Origin: Enorma phocaeensis
GTDB lineage: Bacteria; Actinomycetota; Coriobacteriia; Coriobacteriales; Coriobacteriaceae
Direction: 5' to 3'
Assembly: GCF_900186505.1 (NCBI RefSeq)
Contig: NZ_LT891970.1
Location: forward strand, 604,451 to 668,450
DNA length: 64,000 bases
Position numbers and translations under genes: made by a program. Below the pieces are notes generated by a model. That model was not told the DNA's origin, did no database searches, and saw nothing but the letters and a program-made list of their open reading frames with translations. Below, piece by piece: positions 60,690 through 64,000 of the stretch; the first letter of the stretch is position 1, and each line of letters starts with the position of its first letter.

Positions 60690-63389
60690 TTACTTGTCCT
60701 TCTCCACGGCGCGCATGATGGCCTTGTAGACCTCGACGATCGGAATGATCAGGAAGCCCAGCGCGAGCGCCGTGACCATGCCCTTGAGCTCGAGATGCGT
60801 GACGCCGAAGAAGATCATCGACAGCGGGTCGAACTCAACCACGACGAGCGTGAGCACGAGCGCGAGGAACGCAGCGCCCCACAGCCACTTGTTCTGCTTC
60901 TTCATATGGAAGATCGAAGCACGACGGCTGCGCATGTTGAAGCAGTGGAAGATCTCGACCATGTTGAGCGTGATGAACGCCATCATGACGCCCTCTTCGT
61001 CGGCCATGCTTTGGGCGTTGTTCAGGCTGTCGACCAGCACGCCGAGGTCGATCGTGCCAAGGCCGTAGTACACGCCGCAGAAGAAGCTGATCAGCACCAG
61101 AGCGGCGATGATGATACCCTGCACCACGGTATCGAGGCCCATGTTGCCAGCGAAGACGCCGTCGGTGGCGTTACGCGGCTTGCGCTTCATGACGTCGCCC
61201 TCGGCCTCCTCCATGCCGAGCGCGAGCGCCGGGAAGCAGTCGGTGACGAGGTTGACCCACAGCAGCTGGATGGGCTGGAACAGCGTGAAGCCCATGAGCG
61301 TCGCCGCGAAGACCGAGAACACCTCGGCGAGGTTCGCGGAGAGCAGGAACTGGATGACCTTGCGGATGTTGTCGTAGATACGACGACCCTCTTCGCACGC
61401 ATGGATGATCGTGGCGAAGTTGTCGTCAGCGAGCACCATGTCGGCGACGTTCTTGGTAACGTCGGTACCGGTGATGCCCATGCCGATACCGATGTTGGCA
61501 TGCTTGATCGAAGGCGCGTCGTTCACGCCGTCGCCGGTCATGGCGACGATCTTGTTCTTGGACTTCCACGCCTCGACGATGCGCGTCTTGTGCTCAGGCT
61601 GGACGCGCGCGTACACACGGTAGTTCTCGATCTTCTGATCAAGCTCCTCATCGGAGAACTTATCGAGCTCAGCACCGGTGATGGCCTGGCTGCGGTCCTC
61701 GACGATGCCGAGGTTCTTGGCGATTGCCACAGCGGTGTCGATGTGGTCGCCCGTGATCATGACGGTGCGGATGCCGGCTCCCTGGGCCTCGGCGATGGCC
61801 GGGGCAACCTCGGGACGCTCGGGGTCGATCATGCCGGAAAGGCCGCAGAACACCAGGTTGTTCTCGAGCGCCTCGGGCGAGCAGTCAGCAGGCTTCTCGT
61901 CATAGGTGCGCGACGCAAGTGCGAGCACGCGGAGCGCCTCGTCTGCCATGGCCTTGTTCGCAGCGAGCAGCTGATCGCGCTTCTCGTCCGTCATGGGGAC
62001 GATCTCGCCGTTCTCGTACACCTGGGTGCACAGGCCGATAACCACATCGGGCGCGCCCTTGGTGTACTGCTCGAACTTGCCGTCGGCCTCCTCGACCACG
62101 ACGGACATCATCTTGCGGCCGGAGTCGAACGGAGCCTCGCCCACGCGCGGGTGCTCCACATCGAGCCCGATCATACCGGCCTTGCCGGCGTCGTTGACGA
62201 GCGCGCACTCGGTGGGCTCGCCCACGGCCTCACCGGCCTCCTCGTCCCACTTGGCGTCGGAGCACAGGGCCATGCCGGCAAGGAGCTTCTCCTCGGAAGA
62301 GGCCAGCTCGTGCTTGACGACCGTCATCTTGTTCTGGGTAAGGGTGCCGGTCTTATCGGAGCAGATGACCTGCGTGCAGCCAAGGGTCTCGACGGCGCTG
62401 AGGTTGCGGATGATCGCCTGGCGCTTTGCCATCTTGGTCACGCCGATGGAGAGCACGATGGTCACGACGGCGACGAGGCCCTCGGGGATGGCGGCGACGG
62501 CGAGCGACACGGCGACCATGAAGGTATCGAGCAGCATGTGCGGCTCAGCAGCGACGTTGCCCACACCCGCGCGCAGGATATCGACGGCGAAGATGACCAC
62601 GCAGATCACGATGACCATGATGGTGAGGATCTTGGAGAGCTCGGCGAGCTTCATCTGCAGCGGGGTGAGCTCTTCCTTGGCGTCGTTGAGGGCGCCGGCG
62701 ATCTTGCCCATCTCGGTGTCCATGCCGGTGCCGCACACCACGGCGCGACCGCGACCGTACACCACGGTGGAACCCATGTAGCACATGTTCTTGCGGTCGC
62801 CCAGCGGCACGTCGTCCGTGCCCTCAGCGAGAGCGATGGCGTCAGTATGCTTCTCGACCGGGACGGACTCGCCAGTGAGGGCAGCCTCCTCGATCTTCAT
62901 CGAGGCGCTCTCGAGCACGCGGCAGTCAGCCGGAACGGCGTCGCCGGCCTCGAGCAGCACGATGTCGCCGGGAACAAGCTCAGAGGAGTGCAGCGAGATC
63001 TGCTTGCCATCGCGGATGACCTTGGATTGCGCGGCACTCATCTCCTGAAGCGCGGCGAGCGCCTCCTCGGATTTGGCCTCCTGAATGACACCGAGTGCCG
63101 AGTTGATGATGACGACCGTCATGATGATGATGACGTCCGCCCACTCCGACTCGCCCTGGATCATGCCGGTCACAGCCGAGATGACGGCGGCGACGATGAG
63201 CATGATGACCATGGGGTCAGCCATCTGCTGGAAGAAGCGGATCCACAGCGGGGTCTTCTCCTCTTCCTTGAGCTTGTTGGGGCCGAACTTCGCCGCGCGC
63301 GCCTGCGCCTCAGCGGAAGTCAGGCCGGATTCAGCACTGGTGGATTGCTCCGCCAGTACCTCCTCTGCAGAAGATAGGTACTCTTTCAA
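60690..63389 (-). CDS. SERCA-like Ca2+-transporting P-type ATPase
   Basis: An 899-residue P2-type ATPase with ten membrane helices. The phosphorylation motif DKTGTLTQNKM, TGDHIDTA, and hinge MTGDGVNDAPSIKHANIG are intact. Cation-site residues match SERCA: PEGL in M4, SANLAEVFSVFAATLMG in M5 (Asn and Glu), and LLWVNLVTDCFPALALG in M6 (Asn, Thr, Asp). It likely exports Ca2+ from the cytosol. The start is TTG at 63389, chosen because AGGAGGG lies seven bases upstream and the protein then begins LKEYL-like as in relatives; the ATG 50 codons earlier is not supported. Confidence 0.94.
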   Translation of the reverse strand: MKEYLSSAEEVLAEQSTSAESGLTSAEAQARAAKFGPNKLKEEEKTPLWIRFFQQMADPMVIMLIVAAVISAVTGMIQGESEWADVIIIMTVVIINSALGVIQEAKSEEALAALQEMSAAQSKVIRDGKQISLHSSELVPGDIVLLEAGDAVPADCRVLESASMKIEEAALTGESVPVEKHTDAIALAEGTDDVPLGDRKNMCYMGSTVVYGRGRAVVCGTGMDTEMGKIAGALNDAKEELTPLQMKLAELSKILTIMVIVICVVIFAVDILRAGVGNVAAEPHMLLDTFMVAVSLAVAAIPEGLVAVVTIVLSIGVTKMAKRQAIIRNLSAVETLGCTQVICSDKTGTLTQNKMTVVKHELASSEEKLLAGMALCSDAKWDEEAGEAVGEPTECALVNDAGKAGMIGLDVEHPRVGEAPFDSGRKMMSVVVEEADGKFEQYTKGAPDVVIGLCTQVYENGEIVPMTDEKRDQLLAANKAMADEALRVLALASRTYDEKPADCSPEALENNLVFCGLSGMIDPERPEVAPAIAEAQGAGIRTVMITGDHIDTAVAIAKNLGIVEDRSQAITGAELDKFSDEELDQKIENYRVYARVQPEHKTRIVEAWKSKNKIVAMTGDGVNDAPSIKHANIGIGMGITGTDVTKNVADMVLADDNFATIIHACEEGRRIYDNIRKVIQFLLSANLAEVFSVFAATLMGFTLFQPIQLLWVNLVTDCFPALALGMEEAEGDVMKRKPRNATDGVFAGNMGLDTVVQGIIIAALVLISFFCGVYYGLGTIDLGVLVDSLNNAQSMADEEGVMMAFITLNMVEIFHCFNMRSRRASIFHMKKQNKWLWGAAFLALVLTLVVVEFDPLSMIFFGVTHLELKGMVTALALGFLIIPIVEVYKAIMRAVEKDK

Positions 63390-63602
63390 ATGTATCCCTC
63401 CTGATACATCTAAACTGCGGGCGCAAAACGCCCCGGTACTACCATGGCCCCCGTTAGTAATTCCAGGAAGGCAAGGGCTTGCCACGTATTTCAACATCTT
63501 AGCGGATTTGCGCCGCAAGGGGCCTGTGATGCAGCACATTATCCATGTGTCCCTTAGGTTAGAACACCCATATCTACCACGTCTGATCGCATTGCCGGCA
63601 CA

Positions 63603-63799
63603 TCACCCCGCAACCTCTTCAAGTGAAACCAGATGGATCCGGGCATCGTTCGCCGCGAGCTCTCGCGTCGCCTCGGTGAAGCCTGTCTTAGAAAACAGAA
63701 ATCTTTGCGCTTCGTACGGCGCATGCACCAGTTCGCTCCGTTCATCGAGCACGCGGAGCGCTTCCAGACCAACCTGCTCGTTACGCCATTTGGCTTATA
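63603..63799 (-). pseudogene. C-terminal remnant of a DUF234-type ATPase (archaeal-type AAA family)
   Basis: Reading the minus strand from 63794 to the TGA at 63603 gives KWRNEQVGLEALRVLDERS ... FLFSKTGFTEATRELA ... HLVSLEEV, the C-terminal DUF234 nuclease-like domain of ATPases that pair with ExeA-like modules. A stop lies at 63795-63797, immediately before the insertion-sequence end at 63800, so the front of the gene is missing. About 64 codons remain. Confidence 0.75.
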
Positions 63800-64000
63800 G
63801 GACAAAAAGTGTGTCTCGATAGAACACGTGTCCTAATCCAGCCAGAAGGGGTACGGGTTCTTGTGGTGCAGCTCCTCCCAGACGGCCCGGTCGCCCCACT
63901 CCGGCCCGCCGTCCTCGCGCTTGGGCGACGCCGAGTAGGTCCTGTACAGGAGGTCGATGTCGTCGTCGGTGGGCATGGAGCGAAGGATCTCCCTCGCCGG
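63800..64000 (-). mobile_element. Insertion sequence end, continues beyond window
   Basis: Begins GGACAAAAAGTGTGTCTCG at 63800 with a GGACA...TGTCC symmetric pattern (63800-63833) and contains a transposase C-terminus. It truncates the DUF234 gene. Family uncertain; IS1249/IS256-like is a guess. Confidence 0.55.
63833..64000 (-). CDS. Transposase C-terminus (partial)
   Basis: Fifty-five residues from the right edge to a TAG at 63833: PAREILRSMPTDDDIDLLYR ... GPEWGDRAVWEELHHKNPYP ... LD. The WGDxxVWEExHH-type ending resembles IS1249-group transposases from actinobacteria, but this is recalled pattern rather than a search result. The N-terminal part lies outside the window. Confidence 0.55.
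   Translation of the reverse strand, partial: PAREILRSMPTDDDIDLLYRTYSASPKREDGGPEWGDRAVWEELHHKNPYPFWLD

Noticed and set aside
60594..63377. Very long plus-strand open frame antisense to the Ca2+ ATPase gene
   Set aside because: A shadow of the high-GC coding strand; its translation is His/Asp/Arg-rich low complexity with no family match, while the minus strand shows all P-type ATPase motifs.
1..64000. CRISPR arrays, prophage modules and rRNA genes
   Set aside because: No regularly spaced repeats, no cas, integrase, capsid or terminase genes and no rRNA sequence were seen anywhere in the window.

Overview
The window is a high-GC bacterial chromosome segment, densely coded, with strong AGGAGG-type ribosome binding sites and many ATGA/TGATG gene overlaps. 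A complete Tad/Flp pilus locus, zinc-ribbon membrane proteins, a LytTR/GHKL signalling module and an Nramp-related plus MgtE-like magnesium pair suggest an actinobacterium of the class Coriobacteriia. A Collinsella-like genome is my best guess, but no rRNA is present to confirm it. Almost everything from 1 to 14 kb and from 36.8 to 64 kb is on the minus strand.

Region by region. 1-3 kb: an Nramp-related transporter (cut by the left edge) coupled to an MgtE-like protein whose pore looks degenerate. 3.3-6.1 kb: two CE4 polysaccharide deacetylase paralogues, one intact and one lacking the catalytic residues. 6.1-10.5 kb: PRC-barrel, YtxH, cyanophycin-synthetase-N-domain-like, CNNM/CorC and hemolysin III proteins. 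10.7-17.6 kb: a DUF362 ferredoxin protein, a three-gene ABC exporter with a divergent membrane LuxR regulator, a LURP-one-like protein and a flavodoxin. 18.1-24.2 kb: a heterodimeric ABC exporter, the SRP RNA, a TadA-glycerate kinase fusion and tRNA-Ser. 24.4-25.9 kb: a nuclease-fold gene bracketed by two copies of a palindromic repeat. 26-36.7 kb: ilvE, a serine acetyltransferase, a coiled-coil cell wall hydrolase, galE, a polyprenyl synthase, a TVP38-type protein, an OmpR-type two-component system, a peptidoglycan-binding protein and tRNA-Gln.

36.8-47.5 kb is the Tad locus: cpaB, tadZ, cpaF, tadB, tadC, flp, several TadE/F/G-like pseudopilins and a DUF192 gene, followed by a DUF4160/DUF2442 pair. 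No prepilin peptidase is visible, so it must lie elsewhere. 48.2-52.2 kb carries rsgA and a three-gene LytTR module in which the histidine-bearing and ATPase-bearing parts of a sensor kinase seem to sit on separate proteins. 52.4-60.3 kb is a cluster of zinc-ribbon proteins, four of them membrane-anchored or multi-pass or both soluble and membrane forms, with a YD-repeat lipoprotein; its function is unknown to me. 60.7-63.4 kb is a SERCA-like Ca2+ P-type ATPase. The right edge holds a DUF234 ATPase remnant cut by an insertion sequence that continues beyond the window.

The most interesting items are the apparent split kinase beside the zinc-ribbon cluster, the degenerate-pore MgtE next to the Nramp-related transporter, the deacetylase pseudoenzyme, the TadA-glycerate kinase fusion, and the recurring long palindromes. 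All functional statements are read from motifs and context; no database search was run.
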